Shown here one piece after another: positions 40,018 through 52,766 of a stretch of 64,000 bases of DNA (position 1 is its first letter; each line of letters starts with the position of its first letter). The DNA is from Azohydromonas australica DSM 1124 (lineage in GTDB: Bacteria > Pseudomonadota > Gammaproteobacteria > Burkholderiales > Burkholderiaceae_C). The translations under genes were made by a program, and so were the position numbers. The stretch is taken from NCBI RefSeq assembly GCF_000430725.1, contig NZ_KE387204.1, positions 255,241 to 319,240 on the forward strand. Reading direction: 5' to 3'. The notes beneath the pieces were generated by a model. It saw nothing but the letters and a program-made list of their open reading frames with translations. It searched no databases and was not told the DNA's origin.

Positions 40018-41430
40018 ATGACCGACAGCTCCCGCTCCCGGCGCCCCGCGCGCACCTCTCCGCTGGACGACCCGCAACGCCACCGCCTGCTGGGCGAGGA
40101 GGCGCGGCTCGAAGGCGTGGAGGAGGACACCTGGATCGACGTGATCCAGAAGATGGACGAGGTCTATTCGCAGCTGCTGCGCGACGAAGTGGCGCTGGAG
40201 GAGAAGAACGCGCAGCTGGAGCAGTCGCAGCAGTTCATCTTCAGCCTGCTCTCGGCCATGAGCGACGTGCTGGTGGCCTGTGACCACCGCGGCGCCATCG
40301 AGGAGACCAACGCCGCGCTGCGCGAGCTCATCGGGCGCAGCGACGCCGAGCTGAGCGGCACCAGCGTCTACACGCTGCTGGCCGACGAAGCGGCGGTGGC
40401 GCGGCTGCGGGCCATCGTCGAGCAGCGCACGCCATCGCGCGCGGGCGAGACGGTGGAGATCGAGCTGCTGGACGCCCAGGGCCGCGCGGTGCCGGTGGAC
40501 CTCAACTGCACGCCGCGGCTGGACGGCAACGGGCGCCGCGTGGGCACGGTCTTCGTGGGCCGGCCCATGGCCGAGATCAAGCGCGCCTACCGCGAGCTGC
40601 GCGAGGCGCACGAGGCGCTCAAGCGCACGCAGCAGCAGCTGCTGCACTCGGAGAAGCTGGCCTCGCTGGGCCGCCTGGTGGCCGGCGTGGCGCACGAACT
40701 CAACAACCCGATCAGCTTCGTGCTGGGCAACGTGCTGGCGCTGCAGCGCTACGGGCAGCGGCTGTCGCAGTACCTGGAGGCCGTGCACGCCCACGGCGAC
40801 GAAGGCGAGCTGGCGGCGCTGCGCCGCTCGCTGCGCATCGACCACCTGCTGGCGGACCTGCCCTCGCTCATCGCCGGCATGCTCGAAGGCGCGCAGCGCA
40901 CGGCCGACATCGTGCAGGGCCTGAAACGCTTCTCGGCGGTGGACCGCGAGGAGCACGCGGCGGTGGACCTCAATGCCGTGATCGAGCGCGCCATCCACTG
41001 GGTGTGCAAGGGCACGGCGCAGGGCTTCAACGTGCACTGGACGCCGGCGGGGCCGTGCACGGTGTCGGGCAGCACCGGGCAGCTGATGCAGGTGGTGATG
41101 AACCTGATCCAGAACGCCTACGACGCGGCCTCGGCCCAGCCGCCGCGCGACGGCGCCGCGCCGGCGCTGTGGATCGAGAGCGAATTCACAGGCGAGCGCG
41201 TGCGGGTGAGCTTCCGCGACAACGGGCCGGGCATTCCGGACGCGGCGCTGTCGCGGGTGTTCGACCCCTTCTTCACCACCAAGCCGGTGGGCAAGGGCAC
41301 GGGGCTGGGCCTGTCCATCAGCTACGGCATCGTCGAGCGCCACGGCGGCACGCTGACGGCGGCCAACGCGGCGGAGGGCGGGGCGGTGTTCGTGCTGGAG
41401 CTGCCGCTGGCGCGGGGCGCGCGGCCGTGA
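40018..41430 (+). CDS. hoxJ: H2-sensor-coupled PAS histidine kinase HoxJ
   Basis: 470 residues, no membrane helix. Order: N-terminal coiled region, PAS domain (about 75-180, LLSAMSDVLVACDHRGAIEE), HisKA with phospho-acceptor in LVAGVAHELNNPISFVLGN, HATPase with N box LIQNAYDAAS, RDNGPGIPD and the glycine box GKGTGLGLSIS. The glycine box is intact; the H16 strain of Ralstonia is known for a defective HoxJ, so here the H2-dependent phosphorelay is probably functional. The PAS domain is the expected contact with HoxBC. The stop overlaps the next gene (GTGA). Confidence 0.94.
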   Translation: MTDSSRSRRPARTSPLDDPQRHRLLGEEARLEGVEEDTWIDVIQKMDEVYSQLLRDEVALEEKNAQLEQSQQFIFSLLSAMSDVLVACDHRGAIEETNAALRELIGRSDAELSGTSVYTLLADEAAVARLRAIVEQRTPSRAGETVEIELLDAQGRAVPVDLNCTPRLDGNGRRVGTVFVGRPMAEIKRAYRELREAHEALKRTQQQLLHSEKLASLGRLVAGVAHELNNPISFVLGNVLALQRYGQRLSQYLEAVHAHGDEGELAALRRSLRIDHLLADLPSLIAGMLEGAQRTADIVQGLKRFSAVDREEHAAVDLNAVIERAIHWVCKGTAQGFNVHWTPAGPCTVSGSTGQLMQVVMNLIQNAYDAASAQPPRDGAAPALWIESEFTGERVRVSFRDNGPGIPDAALSRVFDPFFTTKPVGKGTGLGLSISYGIVERHGGTLTAANAAEGGAVFVLELPLARGARP

Positions 41431-42203
41431 GCGACCTGTTCGAGCAGTTCACCTGGGCCTGCTTCGAGCCGCGGCTGCAGGTGTCGGGCCTCCACTCGCC
41501 GGAGCCCATGCCGATCGCGCCGGCGCTGCGGGCCGGGTTCGGGACTCGCCATCCGCAGGTGCTGGAGACGGTGCTGGCGCGGCCGGGCGGTTTCGACGGC
41601 CGGCGTGCGGTGCTGAAGCACTGGACGCGCCATCCCGGCGAGCTGCGGCTGCGCACCGGCGAGCGCTCCTACACCGAGGGGCTGGTGATGGCGCGGCTGA
41701 TCCGCGAACGGAACGTCCCGCCGCCTTCGGCCGTGGCCGCGGCCGACTGGAGCTGGGGAACCACGCTGGCCTCGCTGGTGCTGCTGCCCGGCCAGCGGAT
41801 CCTGGTGGGGCGGAGGGCGGAGCAGCTTCAATCGGCGCCCGGCCGCTGGGCGGCGGTGTTCACGGAGGTGCTGGAGCCCCCGGACGTCTCGCCGCTCGGC
41901 ATGCAGGCCGTGCTGGCGCGGCTGGTGGCGGAGGAGCTGGCGCCCTTGCAGCACTTGGGCCAGCACCATTTCGTCGGCCTGCTGCGCCTGGCGCTCAATT
42001 GGGAGTGGGTGCTGGTAGCGGTGCTGGACCTGCGCGCGGTGCCCGGCAGCCGCCTGAACCAGGCCCTGGCCGCGCTGGCGCCGGATGCGGAAACGGTGGC
42101 CTGGGACAGCCTGCCGCTGGGCGAAGCGGGCGATGCTGAGAACGTCGGGGTGGTCGGCATGCGGCTGGCGCGCGACGTGCACGCGCGGCTGCGCGCGCCA
42201 TGA
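41427..42203 (+). CDS. unassigned Nudix-like protein coupled to hoxJ
   Basis: 258 residues, soluble. I do not recognise a named family with confidence. The middle has a Nudix-like layout: LLPGQRILVGRRAEQLQSAP, then GRWAAVFTEVLEPPD, then AVLARLVAEELAPL. The last segment resembles the REUxEExGU box, but the first Glu and the Gly are lost, so catalysis is doubtful. GTG at 41427 overlaps the hoxJ stop by four bases and the end overlaps the next gene, so it is translated from the hydrogen-sensor operon. It could be a ligand-binding or nucleotide-sensing protein; it could also be a passenger gene with no link to hydrogenase. Confidence 0.7.
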   Translation: MSDLFEQFTWACFEPRLQVSGLHSPEPMPIAPALRAGFGTRHPQVLETVLARPGGFDGRRAVLKHWTRHPGELRLRTGERSYTEGLVMARLIRERNVPPPSAVAAADWSWGTTLASLVLLPGQRILVGRRAEQLQSAPGRWAAVFTEVLEPPDVSPLGMQAVLARLVAEELAPLQHLGQHHFVGLLRLALNWEWVLVAVLDLRAVPGSRLNQALAALAPDAETVAWDSLPLGEAGDAENVGVVGMRLARDVHARLRAP

Positions 42204-43399
42204 GGGCGATCGCGGCACGCTGGTTCCACTCCCCTTCCGCCGAAGCCGTCGTCTGGCGCTCCACCCTGCTGTTCGTGGGCGTGGACGTCTTCTATACCGG
42301 CTTCGTCGGCGCCTACGCCTTCACGCAGGGGCAGGTGCTGGCGGTGCTGCTGTTCATTGCCGGGCAGCAGGCGGCCACGGTCCTTGGGCAGGTCGCCGCC
42401 AACCGGCTGATGGCACGGGAAGCCTGGCCCGCCCTGCGCCTGCAGCGGGTGGGCGTGGCGGCCCTGGCGGGCACGCTGGTGCTGGCCGGCGCGCTGCCGG
42501 TGCCCTCGGCGGCGCGGCTGGTGCTGCTGAGCCTGCTGGGTGGGCTGGCCCGCGGCCTGAGCTACGGTGCGCGGCTGTGGCTGGAAGCGAACCTGCCGGG
42601 CGCTGCGGTGCGGCAGGCCTATCTCTCCGCCGTGGAGGCCGCCGCCACGCTGCTGAAGCTGTTCGCGCCACTGTGGGCGCTGCTGGTGTTCAGGCTGTTC
42701 TCCGAGCGCGTGGAAACCGTGTTCCTGAGCGCGGGGCTGGCGGCGCTGGCCTTGCTGGCCAGCATGCGCCACGAGCCCCTGAGCCTGCCGCCGGCGCGCA
42801 GGGCCGCCGTGCTGGCACTGCTTCGGCAGCCGCGTTTCTGGAAGACCGCGCCCTACTACGTGGTGGAAGGCGCGGGGCACGCGCTGCGCCTGTCGCTGTT
42901 CGTCTGCGGCGCGATGACGGTGGTGGGCTCCCTCTCCGGCTATGCCTGGGTGGAAACCTTGGCCTCGCTGCTGGGCGCGGGCCTGTTGACGCGGCAGGCG
43001 CTGCGGGCGCAATCCGGCCCCTGCCTGCGCACGCTGCGCCGGCTCCTGTGCTTGATGGCGCTGGCCTGGGCCAGCCTGCTGGCGGCCTTGCAGGTGCCGT
43101 GGTTCCTGTTCTTCTTCGTGGCCGGCTACGCGGTGGGCCTGCCGCTGGTCAACGCGCAGAAGATGGGCGTGACGCTGGGCGGCATGGTGAAGGAGGGCGC
43201 CTCGCTGGAAGCGAGCCTGCTGGGCCGCTCCCTCGTGCTGACGGCTTCCCGCGTGGGCACGCTGGGCCTGTGCGCCTCGCTGTCCCTCATGGGCTGGACA
43301 CCGCGCATGCTCCTGCTGGGCATGGTGGGCCTCACGCTGGCCTTGCCGCCGCTGGAATACTGGACGGCGCGCAGGATGCAGGCTGCCCGCCGCGCGTGA
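42200..43399 (+). CDS. unassigned MFS-like membrane protein downstream of hoxJ
   Basis: 399 residues with about 12 predicted helices, laid out like a major facilitator. The usual loop 2-3 motif is only weakly kept (ANRLMAREAWPALRLQRVG). A polar helix GGLARGLSYGARLWLEANLP lies in the position of helix 4 and following. I do not recognise the substrate class. ATG overlaps the preceding stop by four bases, making hoxA-B-C-J-Nudix-MFS one nearly unbroken unit. In Ralstonia the nickel permease HoxN follows hoxJ; this protein lacks the HX4DH motif of that family, so it is not a HoxN. Confidence 0.72.
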   Translation: MRAIAARWFHSPSAEAVVWRSTLLFVGVDVFYTGFVGAYAFTQGQVLAVLLFIAGQQAATVLGQVAANRLMAREAWPALRLQRVGVAALAGTLVLAGALPVPSAARLVLLSLLGGLARGLSYGARLWLEANLPGAAVRQAYLSAVEAAATLLKLFAPLWALLVFRLFSERVETVFLSAGLAALALLASMRHEPLSLPPARRAAVLALLRQPRFWKTAPYYVVEGAGHALRLSLFVCGAMTVVGSLSGYAWVETLASLLGAGLLTRQALRAQSGPCLRTLRRLLCLMALAWASLLAALQVPWFLFFFVAGYAVGLPLVNAQKMGVTLGGMVKEGASLEASLLGRSLVLTASRVGTLGLCASLSLMGWTPRMLLLGMVGLTLALPPLEYWTARRMQAARRA

Positions 43400-43440
43400 A
43401 CGGGGCCGAATCTGCCCAGACCACACTCCCTCGATCCCCG

Positions 43441-44007
43441 ATGTCCAAGACCTTCGTCGATGCCAACTACCGCTTCATTGCCGCCAACCAGGAGGTGAAC
43501 GCGCGCATCACGCAGCGCCAGCAGGCACTGGCGCTGTACGTGAGCCTGATCGTGAGCCTGCTGGCGGTGCTGGTGGCGCTGCGCCCGGCCGCGGGCGGCA
43601 AGGAGCCGCCGGTGGAGTGGCTGATCTTCGGCTTTCCGGTGGCCTCGCTGTGCCTGGCCTTCCTGAACTACATGGCGGAGCGGGCGATCTCCAACCTGCG
43701 CACCTTCATCGCCGTGCTGGAGCAGCTGGAGGACGCGCACCACCACTTGCCCAGCTACAACACCGATCCGCGCTGGTCGCAGGGCGCGAACCGGGCGCGG
43801 CGCTTCCGCGACTTCGCGGCGGCGATCCTGGCGCTGGCGGGCAACGCGGCGGGGCTGGGCGCGGCGGTGGCCATCTACCCGCAGCGCTTCACGAACGCGC
43901 CGGGCTTTCTGTACGTGGCCATGGCGCTGGCGGCAGTCTCGCTGTTCGTGCTGCTGGCGACGCCGAAGTGGAGCTATTTGCCGAACGTGGGGGTGGATAC
44001 GCCTTGA
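43441..44007 (+). CDS. uncharacterised four-helix membrane protein
   Basis: 188 residues with two helix pairs: about 28-48 (ALALYVSLIVSLLAVLVAL) and 58-80, then about 123-148 and 153-175. A charged amphipathic segment with histidines (ERAISNLRTFIAVLEQLEDA then HHHLP) links the pairs. No catalytic motif is visible. It starts 41 nt after the MFS-like gene on the same strand and might be the end of that operon. The layout recalls small 2TM-2TM effector-type or scaffold membrane proteins, but I cannot name a family. Confidence 0.65.
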   Translation: MSKTFVDANYRFIAANQEVNARITQRQQALALYVSLIVSLLAVLVALRPAAGGKEPPVEWLIFGFPVASLCLAFLNYMAERAISNLRTFIAVLEQLEDAHHHLPSYNTDPRWSQGANRARRFRDFAAAILALAGNAAGLGAAVAIYPQRFTNAPGFLYVAMALAAVSLFVLLATPKWSYLPNVGVDTP

Positions 44008-44154
44008 GCTGCCGGCCGCGCCGGCGTGCCCCAGGCAGGCACCGCGCTTGATCCACTACAAGACCGGCGCAGGCCGGCGGCCCGTTCGGCGGAGGGCACC
44101 GGTCCATCCGCTAAGCTGCCACTCACCCCCTGAAGTCACACAAGGAGACTCTTC

Positions 44155-45285
44155 ATGCCCGGTTTGCTGCCCGACGTGGACCCCGACGGCCTGCTGGAGT
44201 ACTCGGTCGTCTATACCGACCGGGCCCTGAACCACATGTCCGCCCGCTTCCAGGGCGTGATGCGCGACATCTCCGCCGTGCTGCGCGACGCCTACGGCGC
44301 CTCGGCCGTGGCCGTGGTGCCCGGCAGCGGCAGCTTCGGCATGGAGGCCGTGGCACGGCAGTTCGCCACCGGGCGGCGCGTGCTCGTGATCCGCAACGGC
44401 TGGTTCAGCTTCCGCTGGAGCCAGCTGCTGGACATGGGCTCCATCCCCGCCGCCACCACCGTGCTGCAGGCACGCCGCCAGGGCGAGGGCGCGCAGTCGC
44501 CCTACGCCCCGCCGCCCATCGAGGAGGTCGTGGCCGCCATCGAGCGCGACAAGCCCGAGGTCGTCTTCGCGCCGCACGTGGAAACCGCCTCCGGCATGGT
44601 GCTGCCGCACGACTACCTGCGCGCCGTCGGCGAGGCCGCGCGCCGCGTGGACGCGCTGTTCGTGCTCGACTGCATCGCCAGCGGCGCCGTGTGGGTGGAC
44701 ATGCGCGAGTGCGCTGTGGACGTGCTCATCAGCGCGCCGCAGAAGGGCTGGAGCGGCTCGCCCTGCGCCGCCTTTGTGATGCTGGGCGAGCGCGCGGCGC
44801 AGCGCATCGACGTCACCACCAGCACCAGCTTCGCCTGCGACCTCAAGAAATGGCTGCAGATCATGCAGACCTACGAGAACGGCGGCCACGCCTACCACGC
44901 CACGCTGCCCACCGACGCGCTGCTGCGCACGCGCGACGTGATGCGCGAGACGCAGCGCGCGGGCTTCGAGCGGCTGTGCCAGGCGCAATGGCAGCTCGGC
45001 AGCGCGGTGCGCGCGATGCTGGAGCGCCGGGGCTTCCCGCCGGTGGCCGCGCCGGGCTTCCAGGCGCCGGGCGTGGTGGTGAGCTACACCACCGACCCCG
45101 AGCTGCACACCGGGCGCAAGCTGCTTGCGCAGGGCGTGCAGATCGCCGGCGGCGTGCCGCTGCAGTGCGGCGAGGGGCCGGAGTTCAAGACCTTCCGCAT
45201 CGGGCTGTTCGGGCTGGACAAGCTGCAGGACGTCGACGGCGCCGTGCAGCGCCTGGAGCGCGCCTTCGACGCCGCGCTGGCCTGA
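44155..45285 (+). CDS. class V aminotransferase (alanine-glyoxylate/serine-pyruvate type)
   Basis: 376 residues, fold-type I PLP enzyme. The Schiff-base lysine is K197 in ISAPQKGWSGSP; the pyridine-nitrogen aspartate is D172 in LFVLDCIASGA; the phosphate-binding stretch is VVPGSGSFGMEAVARQF. This branch covers alanine-glyoxylate, serine-pyruvate and related transaminases; the amino donor is not predictable. AAGGAG lies 7-12 nt before the ATG. A hairpin with a TTT tail follows the stop. Confidence 0.88.
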   Translation: MPGLLPDVDPDGLLEYSVVYTDRALNHMSARFQGVMRDISAVLRDAYGASAVAVVPGSGSFGMEAVARQFATGRRVLVIRNGWFSFRWSQLLDMGSIPAATTVLQARRQGEGAQSPYAPPPIEEVVAAIERDKPEVVFAPHVETASGMVLPHDYLRAVGEAARRVDALFVLDCIASGAVWVDMRECAVDVLISAPQKGWSGSPCAAFVMLGERAAQRIDVTTSTSFACDLKKWLQIMQTYENGGHAYHATLPTDALLRTRDVMRETQRAGFERLCQAQWQLGSAVRAMLERRGFPPVAAPGFQAPGVVVSYTTDPELHTGRKLLAQGVQIAGGVPLQCGEGPEFKTFRIGLFGLDKLQDVDGAVQRLERAFDAALA

Positions 45286-45298
45286 CACTCCCTGCCCC

Positions 45299-45321
45299 GG
45301 GCCGCGGCGCAGCGGCCCTTT
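45299..45321 (+). terminator. probable weak terminator after the aminotransferase
   Basis: GGGCCGC (45299-45305) pairs with GCGGCCC (45312-45318) around a 6-nt loop and is followed by TTT. It lies 13 nt after the stop and 20 nt before the likely start of the PAS gene. Confidence 0.5.
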
Positions 45322-45340
45322 CACCGCCGCGAACGCCGAC

Positions 45341-46536
45341 TTGCCCAACGCCCCGCCTCCTTCACCCGACACCACCGGCTATCGCAAGGCCCGCTCGCGC
45401 GGCGACCGCCTGGTGCTGGCCTACGTCGCGGTGGCCGCGCTGTGGATCCTGCTGTCCGACCGCGCCGTGGACGGGCTGGTCACGGACCCGGCGTGGCACG
45501 CGATGGTGGACACGGCCAAGGGCTGGGCCTTCGTGCTGGTGACGGCCCTGCTGCTGCAGCACCAGCTGCGACGCTGGACCGGCGAGCTGCGGGCGCTGCG
45601 CGAGCGCGAGCTCAAGGAGCGGCACCTGCTGGAGGCCATCGCCGAGAACTCCTCCGACGCCATCACCGCCAAGGACCGCGAGGGCCGCTACCTGTTCTGC
45701 AACCCCGCGGCGCTGCGCTGGCTGGGCCGGGACGCCGGCACGGCACTCGGCCGCGACGACAGCGCCATCTTCCCAGCGGCGCAGATCGAGGCGCTCACGG
45801 CGCTGGACCACAGCATCCTGGCCGACGCGCAGGTGCGCACGCGCGAGGTGGAGCTCGACACCGGGCTGGGCCGGCGCGTGTTCCTCTCCACCCGCGGCCC
45901 GCTGCGCGACGCCGGCGGCGCGGTGGTCGGCGTCTTCGGCATCTCGCGCGACATCACCGAGCGCAAGCAGGCCGAGGAAGAGCTGCACGACCGAGAGCAC
46001 AAGCTCAACGCGATCGTGCACTTCTCGCCCTCGGCGCTGTCGATCAAGGACCGCGAGGGCCGCTACGTCGTCGCCAACCCCAACCTGCAGCGCATCCTCG
46101 GCCTCGCCGAGGCGGACATCGTGGGCCGCACAGACCTGGAGCTGTTCCCGGCGCAAGCCGCGGCGGCCTTCCGCGCCAACGACGCGCGCGTGCTGCGCTC
46201 GCTGGAACGCTGCGCGGTGGAGGAGACGGTGCCGGTGGGCGGGCAGTCGCGGCTGTTCATGTCGCACCTGTTCCCGGTGCTCGACGCCCAGGGCACGGCG
46301 CGCTACGTGTGCCGCATCGCGCTGGACATCACCGAGCGCAGGCACGCCGAGCAGGCGCTCACGGCACGCAACGATGAGCTGGAGCGCTTCAACCGCGTCA
46401 TGGTGGGGCGCGAGCTGGACATGATCGAGCTCAAGCGCCAGGTCAACGCGCTGTCGATGGCGCTGGGCCAGCAGCCGCCGTATCCGCTGGGCTTCGACGA
46501 GGACGGCGGCGGCCAGCACGCCAGGGTGGCCGCGCC

Positions 46537-46540
<4 letters not shown>
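45341..46540 (+). CDS. membrane PAS-PAS protein without a kinase domain
   Basis: About 399 residues. Two helices flank a short periplasmic loop (LVLAYVAVAALWILLSDRAV and GWAFVLVTALLLQ), followed by PAS domain 1 (about 90-205, IAENSSDAITAKDREGRYLF, ending ISRDITERKQAEEEL) and PAS domain 2 (about 215-335, IVHFSPSALSIKDREGRYVV, ending IALDITERRHAEQAL). The C-terminal helix ELERFNRVMVGRELDMIELK recurs in proteobacterial PAS proteins that serve a neighbouring kinase. No HisKA, HATPase, GGDEF or EAL domain is present. TTG 45341 is the best start available before the first helix; no ATG exists there. It overlaps the hybrid kinase by four bases. Confidence 0.75.
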
Positions 46541-50481
<3,941 letters not shown>

Positions 50482-50492
50482 GCTCGACCTTC

Positions 50493-50532
50493 CGTTCGCC
50501 CTGAGCTTGTCGAAGGGCTCAGCCCGAACGGA
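50493..50532. repeat. short copy of the TTCGCCCTGAG inverted repeat, possible bidirectional terminator
   Basis: CCGTTCGCCCTGAGCTTG and GGCTCAGCCCGAACGG form an imperfect inverted repeat, related to the element at 23097-23170. It lies between the convergent ends of the hybrid kinase and aroQ genes, a position where these elements often act as terminators. Confidence 0.55.
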
Positions 50533-50550
50533 GAGACATCAAGGCGCCGG

Positions 50551-50997
50551 TCAGCCCTGTGCCTGCTGCACCGCCGACACCGCCGCGCGCAGGCCCAGCA
50601 GGTAGCTGTCCACGCCGAAGCCGGCGATCTGGCCGCGCGCGAGCTCGGCGATCACGGACGTGTGGCGGAAGGCCTCGCGCGCGTGAATATTGGACATGTG
50701 CACCTCGATGATCGGGCACTTGAGGATGGCCAGGGCGTCGCGGATGCCGTAGCTGTAATGCGTCCAGGCGCCGGCGTTGATGATCACGGCCTCGGTGCCG
50801 TCGGTGTGCGCGCGGTGGATGCGCTCGGCCATCTCGCCCTCGAAGTTGGTCTGGAAGCACTCCACTTCCGCGCCCAGCTCCTGGCCCAGCGCGCGCAGCT
50901 GGTCGTCGATCTGCGCCAGCGTGGCGGTGCCGTACTGCTTGGGGTCGCGCTTGCCGAACATGTTGAGGTTGATGCCGTGCAGCGTGAGGATCTTCAT
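50551..50997 (-). CDS. aroQ: type II 3-dehydroquinate dehydratase
   Basis: 148 residues, standard length. Motifs are LTLHGINLNMFGKRDPKQYG with the catalytic Tyr23, TNFEGEMAERIHRA, IINAGAWTHYSYGIRDAL, IEVHMSNIHAREAFRHTSVI with the catalytic His, and GFGVDSYLLGLRA. It interconverts 3-dehydroquinate and 3-dehydroshikimate. Besides biosynthesis it could feed the QuiC pathway encoded at 14770-20672, but it is about 30 kb away and in a different unit. ATG 50997 (MKILTLHGIN) is the family start. Confidence 0.95.
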   Translation of the reverse strand: MKILTLHGINLNMFGKRDPKQYGTATLAQIDDQLRALGQELGAEVECFQTNFEGEMAERIHRAHTDGTEAVIINAGAWTHYSYGIRDALAILKCPIIEVHMSNIHAREAFRHTSVIAELARGQIAGFGVDSYLLGLRAAVSAVQQAQG

Positions 50998-51174
50998 GAG
51001 GCGTCCCAGGGTGAGTTGAAGCGGGTTGAGGAGAAGGCCCAAGGCCCGCGGAGCCGGCCGCACCCAGCGGCGCATCCGCGAAAAAAGGCCGGCAGCTTAA
51101 CCGCGCCGGGCGTGCAGCGTCCCGGATGGCGGAACGCCAAGCCCGCCCGCCGCGCCATCGCATCGACAGAGAGC

Positions 51175-51189
51175 GGGTAAACCCTTATG
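51175..51189. repeat. conserved intergenic element GGGTAAACCCTTATG
   Basis: Lies between divergent aroQ (178 nt from its start) and the AEC transporter (64 nt from its start). On the minus strand it reads CATAAGGGTTTACCC, matching the pattern at 2461-2474 and 20785-20800. Confidence 0.4.
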
Positions 51190-51252
51190 TTGCGCCGCTT
51201 CCCGGCGGTGGCGATCGTGTTGCCGCCCGTCCGCCCGCGCCTGCCTTTCCCG

Positions 51253-52194
51253 ATGCTGCACATCCTCTCCATCACCGTTCCCATCTATCTGCTGATCGGG
51301 CTGGGCTACCTGGCGGGGCGGCGCGGGTGGTTCAGCAAGGCGGAGTCGCGGGTGCTCGGGCGCTTCGTGATCCAGCTCGCGCTGCCGGCACTGATGTTCC
51401 AGGCGCTGTCCTCGCGCCGCGTGGCGGAGATCCTCAACGGCCATTTCCTGCTGGCCTACGCGGCGGGCTCGGCGGCGATGCTGGCAGGCGGCTTCCTGGT
51501 GGCCTGGCGGCTGAAGCGCCGCGGCATTGCCTTCAGCGCCTATGCCGGGCTGGGCATGAGCGCCTCCAACAGCGGCTTCGTGGGCTACCCGATCGTGGTG
51601 CAGTTCCTGGGCCCGGTAGCGGCGGTGGCGATGGCGCTGACGATGCTGGTGGAGAACCTGCTGATGATTCCCACGGCGGTGGCGCTGGCCGACGGGGACA
51701 ACAGCTCCAAGGTCTGGAGCGCGACGCTGTGGCGCACGCTCAAGCGGCTGGCGCTGAACCCGCTGATCCTGTCCATCGTGGGCGGCCTGGGAATGTCGCT
51801 GCTGGGGCTGGAGCTGCCCGCGCCGGCGGCGCGCGCGGTGCAGCTGCTGGCCAACGCCTCCAGCGCAGTGGCGCTGTTCGTGATCGGCGGCTCGCTGGTG
51901 GGGCTGTCGCTGCGCGGGCGGCTCAGCGACATCGCCAGCGTCGCCTGCGCCAAGCTGCTGCTGCACCCGCTGGCGGTGCTGGCGCTGCTGATGGTGGTGC
52001 CGCTGGAAGGGCCGCTGCGCGCCGCGGCGGTGGCCTTCGCCGCGATGCCCATGCTCAGCATCTACCCCATCCTGGCGCAGCGCCACGGCGAGGAGAGCTT
52101 CGCCGCCGCGGTGCTGCTGCTGGCCACGCTGCTGTCGTTCCTGACCATCAGCGGCTGGCTGTGGGTGCTGACGGCGGGGCTGGGCTGGGTGTGA
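51253..52194 (+). CDS. AEC (auxin efflux carrier)-family transporter
   Basis: 313 residues, ten helices. The N-terminal half starts ITVPIYLLIGLGYLAGRRGW and has LGRFVIQLALPALMFQALSS; the unwound-helix signature is MSASNSGFVGYPIVVQFLGP. The C-terminal half repeats the pattern (LALFVIGGSLVGL-like helix and AAMPMLSIYPILAQRHGE). The family carries organic acids or hydrophobic weak acids across the inner membrane. ATG 51253 (MLHILSITV) was chosen over the upstream ATG 51187, because it gives the family N-terminus and leaves the conserved element upstream non-coding. Confidence 0.87.
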   Translation: MLHILSITVPIYLLIGLGYLAGRRGWFSKAESRVLGRFVIQLALPALMFQALSSRRVAEILNGHFLLAYAAGSAAMLAGGFLVAWRLKRRGIAFSAYAGLGMSASNSGFVGYPIVVQFLGPVAAVAMALTMLVENLLMIPTAVALADGDNSSKVWSATLWRTLKRLALNPLILSIVGGLGMSLLGLELPAPAARAVQLLANASSAVALFVIGGSLVGLSLRGRLSDIASVACAKLLLHPLAVLALLMVVPLEGPLRAAAVAFAAMPMLSIYPILAQRHGEESFAAAVLLLATLLSFLTISGWLWVLTAGLGWV

Positions 52195-52257
52195 GGCTGT
52201 CCGGGAGCGGGCCTTGCCATCCGAGGGCATCACCGCTCGGCTGCCAGCCCCCGGGAC

Positions 52258-52752
52258 ATGAAGCAACGACATGCGGACCTGCAACTGGATGAAGACCTGC
52301 GCCTGCAGCACCGGGAGTGGCGCGTCCAGAAGGTCAGCTGGTTCCTGCTCTACGGGCTGCTGATCGCCATCGCCTTCGGCCTGCTGGGCCATGGTCCCTT
52401 GTCCACGAGCCACGTCCGGGGTCTGGACGGCAGCGCGTCGCTGCAGTTCGAGCGCTTCATGACCGTCAAGTCGGCCAACCAGCTGACCCTGACGCTGCCG
52501 CCCGCCAACGGGCAGGTGCGCGCGGTGCTGGATGCGAAATACCTGCAGGACGTGGAGATTCGGGACATCACGCCCGAGCCGGAGAAAAGCGTGCTGGAGA
52601 GCGAGGGCACGGCCTACTTTTTCTCGGCCGACTCGCAAAAACCGATGCAAGTTCAATTCTCCTTCGAACCCAGGAAGATGGGCATGCTGGAGGGTTGGAT
52701 CGCGGTGGCCGGCGAATCGCGCCTGAATTTCAGGCAATTCGTGTATCCCTGA
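52258..52752 (+). CDS. uncharacterised single-helix membrane protein
   Basis: 164 residues. A basic N-terminal segment (residues 1-25) precedes one helix, VSWFLLYGLLIAIAFGLLG (about 26-45), and a beta-rich domain, probably periplasmic (VRGLDGSASLQFERFMTVKS, LTLTLPPANGQVRAVLDA). No motif with a known function is visible. It is 14 nt upstream of the DUF421 gene on the same strand and probably acts with it in the membrane. GC content falls slightly from here to about 54160. Confidence 0.75.
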   Translation: MKQRHADLQLDEDLRLQHREWRVQKVSWFLLYGLLIAIAFGLLGHGPLSTSHVRGLDGSASLQFERFMTVKSANQLTLTLPPANGQVRAVLDAKYLQDVEIRDITPEPEKSVLESEGTAYFFSADSQKPMQVQFSFEPRKMGMLEGWIAVAGESRLNFRQFVYP

Positions 52753-52766
52753 AGCGGAGCGCGGCC

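Noticed and set aside
41427-42203. Confident Nudix hydrolase
   Set aside because: The candidate box lacks the first Glu and the Gly of the REUxEExGU motif, so only a Nudix-like fold is suggested.
42200-43399. HoxN nickel permease expected after hoxJ
   Set aside because: No HX4DH motif and the 12-helix layout is of the major facilitator type.
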